From: Heterobilharzia americana
Taxonomy: Eukaryota > Platyhelminthes > Trematoda > Strigeidida > Schistosomatidae
DNA length: 64,000 nt
Direction: 5' to 3'
NCBI GenBank assembly: GCA_944470555.2
Contig: OX104127.1
Coordinates: forward strand, 45,560,934 to 45,624,933
Below the pieces are notes generated by a model. The model saw only the letters and a list, made by a program, of their open reading frames with translations. It did no database searches and was not told the origin of the DNA. A program made the translations under genes and the position numbers. This document shows, in pieces, positions 1 through 20,600 of the stretch. Numbering within the stretch: the first letter of the stretch is position 1; each line of letters begins with the position of its first letter.

Positions 1-3000
1 GGAAATAACTGACTAAATAAGCAAATAAAAGAATGGCTAACGAAGTAACTAACTGACCAACTCTCTAAGTAACTAACCAAACTACTCACTCACTAACTGA
101 CTAACGAAGTAACTTATTGAGCAGATATGTAACTAGCTAACTAAATAACTTATTAACTATCGAAGAAACTAAATAGTTAACTCACTAACTATATAACTAA
201 CTAACTAACTAACTAACCAACTCACTCACAAAATAACTAAGTGACTAACCATTTCACTCACTAACTAAATACCTAACTAACTAAATAACTAACAAACTAA
301 CTAACTACTTGACTAAAAAGCTCAATCACTAACTAAAGACCTAACAAACTAACGATTTAACTAACTAAGTAACTAACACACTGACAAAATCACTCAAAAT
401 CACTCACAAAATCACCAAATAACTAACAAATTAATAAATAACTGACTGATAAACTAACCAACTAACGAAGAAACTAACTTACGAAGTAACTGACTGGCTA
501 GGAATCTAACTAACTAACTAACGAGGTAACTGAGCAACTAACTAACTAACTAACTGAGTAACTAACTAACAAACTAACCAGCTCACTCACTAACTAACAA
601 AATATCTAACTAACTAAATAAATGACTAACCAACTCACTCATTAACTAAATACCTCACCAACTAAACAAATGACCAACTATCTGACCAATTAACTAACAC
701 AGTCACTAAACAACCAACTAACTATTTAACTGACTAAATAAATAAATAACTAGCTAAATAACTAAATAAAAAACTAAATAACTAACTAACTGACAATCTA
801 ACTAGCTTAATAATTAGCTAACGGAGTAACTTACTGACCAAATATCCAACTAACTATCTGACCAAATATCTACCTAAAAATCTAACTAACTAACTAACTG
901 CCGAAGTAATAACTCATCAACTATCTAACTAACTAATTAATTAACTTACTTAATAGCTAACTGATGAACGAATTAGATAACTGACCAACCATCTGACTAG
1001 CTAACGAAATAACCAACTCAATAACAAACTAAGTAACCAAATAACTAACGAAATAACTACCGAAACAGCTGACCAACTGTCTAACTCAGTAGCTAGCGAA
1101 CTGTTTGACTATCTAATTAGCTAAATAACAAAGTACCTAACTAACCAACCATCTAACTAACTAACTAGCTAACGAAGAAACTAAGTAAATAAATATCTAA
1201 CTTACTAAATAACTAAATAACTGACGAAGTAACTGACTGACTAGTCATCAAACAAACTAAATAACTAACAATATGACCAACAATCTAACTACCTGACGAA
1301 ATAACTAATTAAATCACTCACTAAGTAATCAACCAACTAACCGACTAACTAACTAACTAACTAACTAAATAGCTAAACAACGAAGTAACTAACAGATGAA
1401 CCATCTAATTTACTAAGTAACCAGCTCACTCACTAACTAGCTAAATAACTAAATATCCATCAAACTGACCAAACATCAACAAATCTAACTACGTAAATTA
1501 GTAACTGATTAAATAAATAAGTAACTAAGAAAATAACTGATTAACTATCTAACTAAATAACTAACTCACCAACTAACTAAGTATCTAACGAACTAACTGA
1601 CTAACTAACTAACTAACTAGTGAATTAACTAACTGACCAAACATCTAACTAACTAACTACCTAAATAACTAACGGAGAAATTGGTACCTAACTAACTAAC
1701 TTACTCAGTAACTACCTAGCAAATTAACTGACTTTCTAGCCATCCAGCAAACTTAATAACTAACTTACTGGCTTACAATCGAACTAATTAAACAAATAAC
1801 TTGCTAACTAAACAGCTAACTAACTAACTAAATAACTAACCAACTGACCAACCCTTTAAATAACTAACTAACTAAGTATCTAACATCCTAACTAACTAAC
1901 TAACCAACTAACTCACTAAATAATTAACTAACTGACACATTAACTAACCAAATAACTAACCAACTGTCTAACTAACTTACAAAACAACTCACTCATTAAC
2001 TAACGAACTAACTAACTAAATAACAAGGAATCTGAATACCTAGCTAACTAAATAACTAACTAACTAAATAAGTAACGAAGTGACTAAATAACAAAGTAAC
2101 TTACCAACCATCTAACTGACTAACTAACGACGTACATATATAAATGAGTAAGTAACTGACCAACCATATAACTAACTAAACAACTCACAGGCTTACTAGC
2201 CAACTAACCAAGCAACTTAATGACCAACTGTCTAACTGACTAACTAACTAATTTCATAAATTACTAACCAACTAGTTAACAGACTATTTATCTAATTAAC
2301 CTAGAAACCGACTAACGAACTAACCAACAAACTAACTCATTCTCTAGCTAAATAACTATTAAACTAACAAACTCGCTAGCTAACTAAGTAATTAACTAAC
2401 TAACTGATCAACTATCTTACTAAGTAACTAACTAAACATCTAAATAACCAACTCACTAAATAACTAACTAACCAACTCACTCACTTAACAAATAACTAAC
2501 TAAAAAGGTGAATAACTAAGTAACTAAAGTACGAACTATGTCCCAAACAAATTAACTAAATAAATAACTAACTTACCAACTATCTCACTAACTAGCTAAC
2601 TACATAACTAACTAACTAAACAGGTAGCTAACTAACGAGCTTACTGACCAAGTATATAACTATCTAACTAAACAACTTAGACACTCACTTACTAACAAAC
2701 TAACTGACTAACTGCCGAAATAAATAACTGACTAACTCACTAACAAACCACCTCACTCACTCAGTCATTAACTAAGTAACTAACTAACTGTCTACTGACT
2801 AATAATGTAACTCATTGACCAACTATCTAACTATCTAAGCAACTAGCCAACTGACCAAATATCTACCTTACTAACTACTTAACTTAGTAAACAAATAACC
2901 AAACAACTGACTAACTAAATAACTAACTAACGAACTTACTGACCAACTTTTTAACTAACTACATAAATAACTTACTAACTAACTAACCATCTCACTATCT

Positions 3001-4191
3001 ATCTAAATACCTAAATCTGTGACTAACTAAATAACGAATTAACTAACTAACCAATTAACAAACTAACTGACAAGCTAACTAACCAACTAACTAACGAAGT
3101 AACTAACCGACCAACTATCTAACTAACCAAGCAACTCTCTAACTAAGTGCCTAACTAACGAGCTTACTGACCAACCATCTGACTAACTAACTAAGCAAGT
3201 AACTCAGTAACTTGCCAACTAAATAACTAACTAACTAACTGACTGACTGACTGACTGACCAACTATCTAACCAACTAACTAACTAGCTGACTAACTAACG
3301 AAGCAACTAACTTACCAACCGTCTAACTAAGAACTAACCAAACAACTAACTAACTAACTAAATGACCAACTATCTAAGTAACTAACTAACTAACTAAGTA
3401 ACCAACTAATCAAAAAAAATGGCTGAACAACTATCTAACTAACTAACCAACCAACTCACTAACTAAATAACTAAAAAATCCACTAACTACCTAACGAAGT
3501 AAATAACTGATCAACCATCAAGGTAGCCATCTAAGCAACTCAATAACTAAATACCTAACTAACTAACTATTTAGCTAACTCACTAACTAACCAAGTAACT
3601 AACTGACCATCAGTCTAAGTAAATAAATAAATAACCAAGTCACTAAATATCTAGCTAACTAACTGACATACTCGCTAACTGAATAACTAACTAACTAAGT
3701 AAGTAACGAATTAGAAACTGACCACCTAAATAAATAACTAACTAACCAACTCACTAACTATCTAAACAGCCAATTAACTTACTGACTGACTAACTGACTA
3801 GCTAGCGAAGTAACTAACTGATCATGTGTCTAACTGACTAAATAACCAACTCACTAACTAAATATCTGACTAACTAACCAGTAAATGACTGACCAGCTAG
3901 CTGACTAACTAACGAACTAAATAACCAACTCACTCAATAACCACCTAACTCACTAAACATCCAAATAACTAAATACGTAACTTACAAACTAACTAAATAA
4001 GTAGCTAACTAAATAACTGACTAACTAACTAAATAGTCAACTCACACACTAACTAACTCATGAACTAAATAACTGACTAACTATCGAACTAACTAACAGA
4101 CCAAATCACTCACTAACTAAGTAACTAACTAACCATCTTATTGACTTACAATGTAACTAACTAACCAACTAACTGTCTAATTAACTAACTA
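1..4191. repeat. Degenerate CTAA tetranucleotide satellite, outer part
   Basis: Almost every 4-mer is CTAA or a one-base variant (CTGA, CTCA, CGAA, CCAA, ATAA), with local 3- and 5-base slips. The register is repeatedly lost but the period of about 4 remains visible throughout. Guanine is rare on this strand. A CTAA run places a stop codon in every frame of both strands within 12 bases, which explains the complete lack of ORFs. The divergence suggests an old, no longer homogenised edge of the array that continues at 4,270. Confidence 0.97.
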
Positions 4192-4264
4192 GAAATGATG
4201 GAGAATATTTGTAGCTCAGGCGGATGGTTTTGGTTGTACTGTGTTCTCTGAGAATACAATAAAA
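4192..4264. other. Non-satellite island inside the CTAA array
   Basis: About 73 bases with normal composition (G-rich relative to the flanks) interrupt the satellite exactly where the degenerate part changes to the homogeneous part. It contains TAGCTCAGGCGGATGG, which resembles a Pol III box A, and GTGTTCTCTGAG, a string that also occurs near 30,492. It may be a fragment of a short interspersed element. No box B is visible. Confidence 0.5.
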
Positions 4265-4269
4265 CTAAA

Positions 4270-13340
<9,071 letters not shown>

Positions 13341-13345
13341 ACCAA

Positions 13346-14067
13346 CTAACTAATCAACTTGGTGTCTGAGTAACTAACTATCTAATTGCATCACTGTGCT
13401 TGGTATAATAAAAGGAGCTGTTAACTTAATTGAGACTTGCTGAGTTTAATTCAAGTATAAATTAATCATCTCATACAAAACAGTTAATTAAGGATAAAAT
13501 GTCAGTTACTTTACTGTCAATGCGTTATTATCGATTCAAAATCTATCCTTTTTGCCAGACTGCATTCCTCAAGCAACTGTTGAAATTGCTAGCACTGAAC
13601 ATTCTAACTAGAGTATTGTTTAGCTTTCCACACCTGTCCACTGATGATCTAACACAAGTTTCAATTCAAAATTATCAACTTTCTTAGCCAAGGGTCTGAA
13701 TTTGGTAATTTTAAGAGTTACTGCACCGATTGTGTAGCAGTGAGCTTCTTTATTCAAACAAGAAAGACGCTACAGATTTGTATAAAGTGTGGAATAACTA
13801 GATAAAACGTTACATTGATTTTTACAGGTTGCTTAAACGTACTGACTTTTACTGAAAGTCATTTCTATTAGTTCAGAAAAAGATGTAGATTTTCGGGAAT
13901 TGTATTCCCTATCTCCAACTCATGTTTTTCAACAGTGTTACATTCTCTGAGTTACTAATTTCCTGAATCACCTCTTGATTCATTTAAATGACCTCCTCCA
14001 ACCCATGGTTTTTGTTTTATTTTGTTTCCGTTTTTTATTCTCCTCTCCGTTTTACTTTTCCTTACAG
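13346..14067. other. Non-coding stretch before the LIM2 exon, probably intron
   Basis: This is AT-rich unique sequence. A 62-codon ORF at 13499-13687 has no recognisable domain and I do not call it. The last bases before 14068 form a pyrimidine tract ending CTTACAG, a good splice acceptor, so this stretch is most simply the 3' end of an intron that begins upstream of or within the satellite. Confidence 0.6.
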
Positions 14068-15365
14068 ACTTTTCGGATCAGTAGTCAAATCTATCCCGGT
14101 ATGTACACACTGTAAACAATTGATTAGTCCGAATGAATTTGTATTACGATCAATAAATAGATTAGTATTTCATCTAGAGTGTTTTTGTTGTAGTATATGT
14201 CAACGTGTATTAAAATGTGGCGACCTATATGAATTAAATATTATCAATAATCAGCCAATATGTTGGGAACATTGTCATCATCCCACTGAGGATCATCATC
14301 AGCATCACCATCAATATTCGCAGCATTCTCAGCAACAGGCATGGAAGCCATCGATCGTTACCGATAACAATGAAATACTGTACAATTCTCTGAAGAAATG
14401 TGAAAATATTAAAAGTTTTCAAACAAACAGCCACCAATGTATGTTAAAGATTAAAGAAGTGAATAATGAAATTTATTCATCTAGTGAAAACAATACTGAC
14501 AACTGTTTCTACGCTGATGATATCCCTCTAGTAGGTAGTACTGATTACGGCGTTAGTGATTTATCAAGAGACTTATCTCTTCGAACTGAAAATATCGAGA
14601 CTGATAATCGATCAAATCTTATTGATCACCCCATCGAGCATCATCAGCCACAACAAAAGACACTAGTCAGTGGTTTTATTGATAAACAGTTAAATAAAGA
14701 TGAAACAGTTAAAAAAAATTCATACATTATTCCGTTAACGAGTAAAAGGCATGCACCAATAGATTTGTTACCCAGTGATTCAACATTCAGTCTGCCAGAT
14801 AGATCATTTGATGCGTTACTGAATTATTTACCACCATTATTACCTTATCCATCACCGAATTCTGTACACTACCTACCATTTAATTCATTGAGTCAATCAG
14901 TGTGTAAATTAGAAAATGGTTTTTTGGGAATGAAAGCACCATTTCCGTCAACAACTCTGGATTCTTCTTGTCTGTCCACTTCTTCATCTTCTGTTATCCC
15001 AACCAGCATTTCACCAACATCAGTATTATCGTTTTCTTCCTCTGTGTGTTGTGCTCCAGTGACTTCTGTTAGTATTCCAGCAACAGCATCAATATCACAT
15101 GTATCAACATCATTATCTCCATCTTTACCTGGAATCAGATTTATGCCTAAACATTTCGATATTTCCCCACTAAGTTATTCATCACCAACGTCATCATCAT
15201 TATTATTATTATCCTCTACGTATTCCTCATCATTCATTAATTTTATGGATTCGAAAAACCCATTGACATTTGGTAGTAATCCAATGGACTCAACAAATTT
15301 ACTAATCCAACACGTACAACAGAAAAGAAATCGTAAACGACGTAATGGGATACACCAAGATTTTG
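14068..15365 (+). CDS. Lhx2/9: LIM-homeobox gene (Lhx2/9/apterous class), exon with LIM2 and linker
   Basis: The exon runs from acceptor CTTACAG (14061-14067) to donor GGTAAG (GT at 15366); the first full codon is at 14069. It encodes one zinc-binding LIM domain at about 14102-14272 with pattern CxxC, HxxC, CxxCxxC, CxxH (VCTHCK, HLECFCCSIC, CWEHC), matching LIM2 of Lhx2/Lhx9. A very long linker follows, rich in His/Gln then Ser/Thr/Pro, of about 360 residues in this exon. It ends with a basic stretch KRNRKRRN where vertebrate Lhx2 has its GRPRKRK motif. LIM1 is missing: the exon starts with a codon split 2+1, so an upstream exon must exist outside the unique part of this window. The in-frame ATG at 13988 lies before the acceptor and would not add a LIM1. 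The product should be a nuclear transcription factor using LIM domains for partner binding. Confidence 0.85.
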
Positions 15366-15499
15366 GTAAGTACAGCTTTCGTCTAAATGTTAAACCAGTT
15401 TCATATATTAGGGTAACTTAAGCATTTACATACAAATCGAGTACAGTGCTGATACTGATAAATTATGATACAGAGCGACTGATTTTCTTTGGAGACACT

Positions 15500-15710
15500 T
15501 TACTGGCATGAATTTGAAGGCCCAGGATTCGATCCCCGGAGAGCGTGGTTACGGGTGTGTACTGCTGAGGAGTCCCATGATGTGACGAAGCAGCTGTTCA
15601 TTGCTCCCAGGCTTCTAGCGCTTCTCCAAATTACGTCAGCCCATGACCAATACCAACCTAAAACCGGTAAATAAATCCCCACAAACCTCCAAATGGACCC
15701 CCATTATGGC
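15500..15710 (+). mobile_element. Short element, family 3 (tRNA-like head plus hammerhead), degenerate
   Basis: The partial head has a box B-like GGATTCGATCC, followed by a ribozyme region with intact CTGAGGA core but GAAG instead of GAAA, then the shared tail GTCAGCCCATGACCAATACC and AAATCCCCACAAACCTCCAAA. Compare the complete copy near 56,450. Confidence 0.7.
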
Positions 15711-16261
15711 ATGCAATATTAGAGTACAGATTAGATTCAGTACTCAAATGGAAAAATATTGAACCCATCACTTTTACTACATGATAGTGTTATGAAGGAA
15801 GCGGATTAACATTAAAAGGCATCGAAAAGCCTTCTCTTCACAGTTTGATTGCCTGTTTAAAAGTAGGTTGCTGTGTAATACAATGAAAAGCCATAACCTG
15901 TAGATTTCAACAAGTCGGCTGCATGAACAAACATTCGTTGATGAAACTGGGTGGTGGCGGTACTATGGCGTAAACTGGGAGAGGTCGAGAAATGTAGGTG
16001 ACTGAATTCCAAGCCAACGGTTGAGGAATGATCTATTCCTTGACAGACCTGACAGTCCTCATTTAGATCCCAAATGGGTGGTGGCTGTACCCTTCCGAGA
16101 GGTTTCAGGCTAGGATAAAATAACTGTTCAGAGCTTCTTGACATTGTCTAACTTGAAATTAATCAGTTCCCTTTGAGTCTCGTAACCAGAAAACAAATTA
16201 GATTTAATATACGTTGCTTCATTGAGACCAGAAGATGATTAACGAACAAATTAAGATATAT

Positions 16262-16450
16262 TCATCTTCGTAACTAGCAGTGGGATCCAGGACCCGCGTT
16301 TCGTTCCATATGGGGCTCGTCAGTTGGATGTACCTGCAACCTACTGAGTGATGCTGTTCCCACTGAGACTGCAACCTACTACCTGCCGCTCAAAACGCCA
16401 AAGCGTTATTCTCAAGACCACTGCGGCATGATAACCACTTCTTATGAAAC
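16262..16450 (-). mobile_element. Short element, family 1 (Sm-alpha-like hammerhead SINE)
   Basis: On the minus strand the order is tRNA-like head, a CACTCAGTAGGTT spacer, a hammerhead with CTGACGA core, GAAA and a GTC cleavage site, then CTGGATCCCACTGCTAG. Stem II has mismatches, so this copy is probably inactive. The arrangement matches the Schistosoma Sm-alpha repeats known to encode hammerhead ribozymes. Confidence 0.75.
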
Positions 16451-17034
16451 GGGTATCAATTGTTGTTTCGATACTTGAAATCTTTCGTGATTATACTCCA
16501 TCAAATTTCTTGACATCTGTTGGGACATCGGCTCTTGTGCAGATACCTAGATACTGCCTGACTACTGATAATTTTGATTCCGATTAAGCCTTATCATCAG
16601 CATGCAGTCTTGATCCTGAACGACTGGAATCGATGATCTTCAAAGCTTCTTTTTCACTACAGCTGCTCTCCAGTGTTAATGAAAGGGTATCCTTCATTTC
16701 TGCTGATCTGATTAATAACAAAGGTCCTAGAGATTATTTTAAAAGACATGCTAGCAAGCATATTTCAAACGTAAGAGCTTGTAGAACTACTGCATTTGTT
16801 GTCATCCATCACAGGATATTCATACTTCCCGTGATATTCAGATCTATGTCTTACATCTCTATACTAGATAAAGTTATAGCCGAGCTGTCTGGCTTCCTGC
16901 TGATTGCCTCCAACCAACTAAAAGTTATCAAAGTGCACTGCAATGCTTTACAATCACATTGTAAAATGATGGATACGATTTGATCAGCACTTAGAACTAG
17001 AGAACTTTCTCAATGTGTCTAATCCAGTCGTACA

Positions 17035-17240
17035 AGAGGTCAGTTGCAGCCTGGATAACTCAGTGTTAACGTCTCTGCCTGTAGCACTGGGTGTCGCGGA
17101 TTCGAATCTCAGGTGGGATACCAGTTCCGTCAAGGTTGCTGATACGCCTTGCTGACGAGTGCCATCAAGCACCAAACCTAGGTCAAAGTCTTCTTGCCCA
17201 CTGCGTCCATCTAACTGCATTCTTGTAGTGTATTTATACA
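17035..17240 (+). mobile_element. Short element, family 2 (tRNA-like head plus hammerhead)
   Basis: The head has box B-like GGATTCGAATCTC (17097-17109), then GCCTTG, core CTGACGA, a GTGC/GCAC stem II, and CAAA in place of GAAA, followed by GGTC. The broken GAAA suggests no cleavage. Same layout as the copies at 34.3, 42.0 and 57.4 kb. Confidence 0.75.
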
Positions 17241-17313
17241 ACCTTTAAAAAAGTGACTTATCTCTAGATTATTTGTGTTTACTTATTATTATTATCATCA
17301 TTACTGTCAACAG

Positions 17314-17504
17314 AAAACGACTGTTTCACTGGTGGTACAAATTTCTGTCTTGGTATTACCGCGAGACAAAAGCGTATGCGTACATCCTTTAAACATCACC
17401 AACTGAGAACAATGAAGGCGTATTTTAATATGAATCATAATCCTGATGTCAAAGACCTGAAAGCGTTAACAGAGAAAACAGGGTTATCAAAACGTGTTTT
17501 ACAA
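17314..17504 (+). CDS. Lhx2/9: LIM-homeobox gene, exon with homeodomain residues 1-46
   Basis: The reading frame continues exactly from the previous exon (G plus AA), giving ENDC, which aligns with the NEND segment before the Lhx2 homeodomain. The homeodomain starts at 17367. Segments KRMRTSFKHHQLRTMK and YFNMNHNPDVKDLK are the signature of the Lhx2/Lhx9/apterous class and separate it from Lhx1/5, Lhx3/4, Lhx6/8, Isl and Lmx. The exon ends after TGLSKRVLQ at 17504, phase 0, with donor GTGAGT. The homeodomain is therefore split after residue 46, just before the recognition-helix VWFQN. The ORF that reads through the donor into the intron (to 17576) is not a real C-terminus. Confidence 0.95.
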
Positions 17505-17666
17505 GTGAGTGAATCATTTTTGATTGGATTACGTCATATATATTGTCGCTTTTGTATACGTTTATATAATTTATAGGTAAAATCTTTCCAAAATGTTGAA
17601 TATAATTAAGACATGGGTTTCAGTAGGAATAGTGATTATTAAGTAAAGACTAGTCAACAGCTTGTG

Positions 17667-17740
17667 GAGGTGTAGCTCACTGGGGTAGGCACTTAACTCT
17701 CAGCTTTAAGGCTGTGGGTTCAAGTCCCGTTCTCCCTACG
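17667..17740 (+). pseudogene. tRNA-like sequence or SINE head
   Basis: The sequence holds box A-like TAGCTCACTGG and box B-like GGTTCAAGTCC at tRNA spacing. The acceptor stem pairs poorly and the anticodon loop would be nine bases, so it is a tRNA-derived pseudogene or SINE head and not a working tRNA. Confidence 0.6.
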
Positions 17741-18164
17741 GAGGTCTAAAGAGCCAGGTACTATCACTAGCCCCTAGACAACCTATGGCTCGCTGCTTAC
17801 TGCGTGAATGTACACAAGGTTGGTGAGTGGAGTTCGATTTCAATTCCTTTTGGTCAAAAATGTTAGAGTATTGAATATATATTTCGCATGAGTACAAAAC
17901 TCTTCAGGCATAAAACCATTGAACATTTCTTGAAATGTAACTTGGAGCTTTAGATGAACACTCCATCCTTGACTTCTGTCTTACTCTAGTAAGTACAGAC
18001 AGCAAAATTCATGTTGGAACTGTAGAACGATAAATACAGTGTCATTTTTTGTTTTCAAATAGATATGTCTATCATCTATAGTCGGCTATCAAAGTGTCAT
18101 TATGGTCATGAAAGACGACGAAACGTTTAAAATAATATTGGTGATGTCATTCATCCGAGTGGAT

Positions 18165-18365
18165 TCCGACCCACTGGCTCAATGGTAACATGCTGGCCAC
18201 GGAGCCTGAAGGTCGTGGGTTCGATCTGTGGAGAGTAGAGTCATGAGTGCGCACTGCTGAGAAGCCCCATCCCAGGACGAGATAGCTGTCCAGTGCTTCC
18301 AGGCTCCCAGTATGTCTCCAAATGATGTCAGTTCATGAGGAATAATCGTGGGAGTAGATAAACAT
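18165..18365 (+). mobile_element. Short element, family 3, with degenerate hammerhead
   Basis: Box A TGGCTCAATGG and box B GGTTCGATCTG are followed by GCGCACTG, a CTGAGAA core (G to A), GAGA in place of GAAA, and AGCTGTCCAGTGC. Stem I arms GCACTG and CAGTGC are intact but two core positions are mutated. Confidence 0.8.
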
Positions 18366-18715
18366 ACCTGGGCTAGACTGTATAAGGCATGGTCAGAGGC
18401 AATCGACAAAGGGTCGAAGATCTATTTGTCTCAAATCTAGCTTTCCAACTTATCAATTCCCACAAAACTGAAAACAAGGGTCTCGAAATCTCATTTCAGG
18501 TGAGCACTTAAGGGCACTGGATATTGCGACTACCTCAAATGATCCATTATTATCAGACATTCATTCATATGGTTGATGAATTAACCAAAATGGTGAAAGC
18601 AAAAGAAAACTTTAAGTATATTTTAGGCCAAAGAAAATTTCACTCACAGACTTTTTTCAGAACAGCATAAAATAACTATGCTACTAGGATTATATTTTAA
18701 ATTTGTCTGCTTCAG

Positions 18716-18799
18716 GTTTGGTTTCAAAATGCTCGCGCAAAACATCGACGTAATTTAGTTCGTCAGGAGACTCCAGCATCTGTAGATAGTAATAATAAC

Positions 18800-18841
<42 letters not shown>

Positions 18842-19600
18842 TCAGCAAACGGTTTTAACGCGTCCTCCAATGGTGGCTTGTCTTCAGAAATGTTTGTTAA
18901 TTCAGTTTCCGAATGTAACAGTCAATCCAGTCAAATCAGTCCAGAGGATTTTACTGTAAGTCGGACAACACTATCTTCAACATCGCATAAAAATGAGTTC
19001 ACTCAAGATGATGATCGTGACAATGATGAAAACCATGAGAACAGTAATGATGTCGATGAAGTTGAGGAGGAGGAGGAGGAGGACGAAGAGGAAGAAGATG
19101 AAGAAGATGAGATGAGGAATGATGCTAACGATATTGAAGATGAAGAAGAAGAATATACTGAAAGACGACAGGATGATCAACATCAGCACCCGAACTGTCA
19201 CCACTCCCACCAACAACAATACCAACGCACTGAAGGTAAACAGTGTGATATACCTGATCTGTTTAACCATCGAGATAATCATCATTATCGATATCAGTGT
19301 CGTCTGTCGAGTCAATCAGACACACTTTTCACTTCACAACATCGATCCATTGAGATCCCTTCAGTTAACTCATTAATATCACCCCCTCCATATACAGGTC
19401 ATATGCTAATATCACAAAATAATACCAACAGCCACAGTAACAGAACTAATTATGACTTATTAACAACAAATAAGATATTCCTCGAAAGTGAACATCGAGT
19501 CAATACGAATTTATCAAATTATCCAAATGAAATCAATAATTTTATGTTACCTAATAAATGCTCAACAGTGAATCGTTTCACAATATCTGGAATTCATTAA
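18716..19600 (+). CDS. Lhx2/9: LIM-homeobox gene, last coding exon (homeodomain 47-60 and C-terminus)
   Basis: The acceptor CTTCAG is followed by VWFQNARAKHRRNLVRQE, the end of the recognition helix (W48, Q50, N51) and the conserved tail of Lhx2/9. The exon is 885 bases (294 codons and a TAA at 19598-19600). After the homeodomain come 17 consecutive Asn (18791-18841), then a strongly acidic Glu/Asp tract at about 19060-19160, then His/Gln-rich and Ser/Asn-rich sequence. No recognisable partner motif is seen at the C-terminus. The low-complexity tail is far longer than in vertebrate Lhx2 and could act as a disordered activation or interaction region, which is inference. An ATG-initiated reading from 18878 is only the inner part of this exon. 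Confidence 0.93.
18791..18841 (+). repeat. AAT trinucleotide microsatellite coding poly-Asn
   Basis: Seventeen in-frame Asn codons (16 AAT and one AAC) lie 10 codons downstream of the homeodomain. The repeat is nearly pure, so its length is likely to vary between alleles. Confidence 0.95.
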
Positions 19601-20108
19601 CATACAAAATATTTTTATTTAAACAACAACAACAACAACAAACAAGTAGATTTTTAATCATTCTTAATCCTTATAATGGAAATTCAACTGAAAGTTTATA
19701 TTTTGTCGACTGATAATTTATCCTACTACTCATGAGTGGTATTTCTCTTTCAGAGAAAATATGCTAAATATTTGATTCATTGCTCAGTTTATTTTCTTTC
19801 TTTTAATTTCCTTCCTCTGCTTCGTTGTTTAATTATTATTACTATTATTGGTATTATCATTAATATGTACCCATTACCCTCAAGTGTGCCTAAATTACGA
19901 ATATAATAGACTACAGCAATAACAATAATAATAATAGTAGCTTCTGTGCTATGTAACGAATCAATTCATCGTTATTTATTCAAGCTTTTACAACATATAT
20001 ACTCATAACACAATTTTATTTAAATGGCATATAAATCCATTCTTTCCTAAGCAGTGATAAAATCATGGCATTTAAAAAGTTCATATTATTATACCTAGTA
20101 GTGTTAGT
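19601..20108 (+). other. 3' flank of the LIM-homeobox gene
   Basis: AT-rich, with a short CAA repeat at about 19623-19642 and scattered AAT repeats. No clear AATAAA is seen, so the polyadenylation site is not placed. It ends where an RTE fragment starts. Confidence 0.6.
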
Positions 20109-20553
20109 CCGAGAAGAAATTTCGCAACTGCTCCAACACTATGGAATACCACAAACCTTTATCAATCTCATTTCAACAACTATGGGAAGACGCCACATGC
20201 CAAGTAATTCACAATGGGAAACTCAGTGATGCCTTTGAAGCGAAGACGCGAAGGAGTAAGACAAGGCTGCCTAATATCACCCATGATCTTCCTGATTGTG
20301 GTCGACTGGATCATGCAACAAACAACTGTGAAGAGCGAGAAGAGGGGGATATGCTGGACCGGGTAAATATCCTAGAAGACTTGGATTTCGCCAACGACTG
20401 ATGTCTACTGTCACACAAACTTGAAGATCTACAGGCGAAAACTAACAAGTTGACAGAAGAGGCGAGGTAGGGCAGCCAAGACAGGACTTCAAGTTAACGT
20501 AGAGAAGACTGAGGTGATGAAGATACCCAACACCAACCACCACCACCATCACC

Positions 20554-20600
<47 letters not shown>

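Larger units (their letters stand above)
15366..17313 (+). other. Intron with short-element insertions
   Basis: The intron is bounded by GTAAGT at 15366 and CAACAG ending at 17313. It is phase 1: the exon ends with the G of a codon completed by AA at 17314. It contains short ribozyme-type elements at about 15500-15710, 16262-16450 and 17035-17240, listed separately. The stretch 15850-16145 resembles the upstream module of the third short-element family (a GGTGGTGGCGGTACTATGG region). The stretch 16500-17030 shows nothing I recognise. Confidence 0.75.
17505..18715 (+). other. Intron inside the homeodomain
   Basis: The intron starts GTGAGT and ends CTTCAG (18710-18715), phase 0. It contains a tRNA-like sequence at about 17667-17740 and a third-family short element at about 18165-18365, both listed separately. 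No other feature is recognised. Confidence 0.85.

Noticed and set aside
13499..13687. 62-codon ORF as the missing LIM1 or first exon
   Set aside because: It has no CxxC/HxxC pattern and no signs of coding use.
13988..14067. ATG at 13988 as the start of the LIM-homeobox protein
   Set aside because: A good splice acceptor follows at 14061-14067, and starting here would leave out LIM1 and add an unrelated hydrophobic leader.
17667..17740. Functional tRNA gene
   Set aside because: The acceptor stem does not pair and the anticodon loop is too long; it resembles a SINE head.
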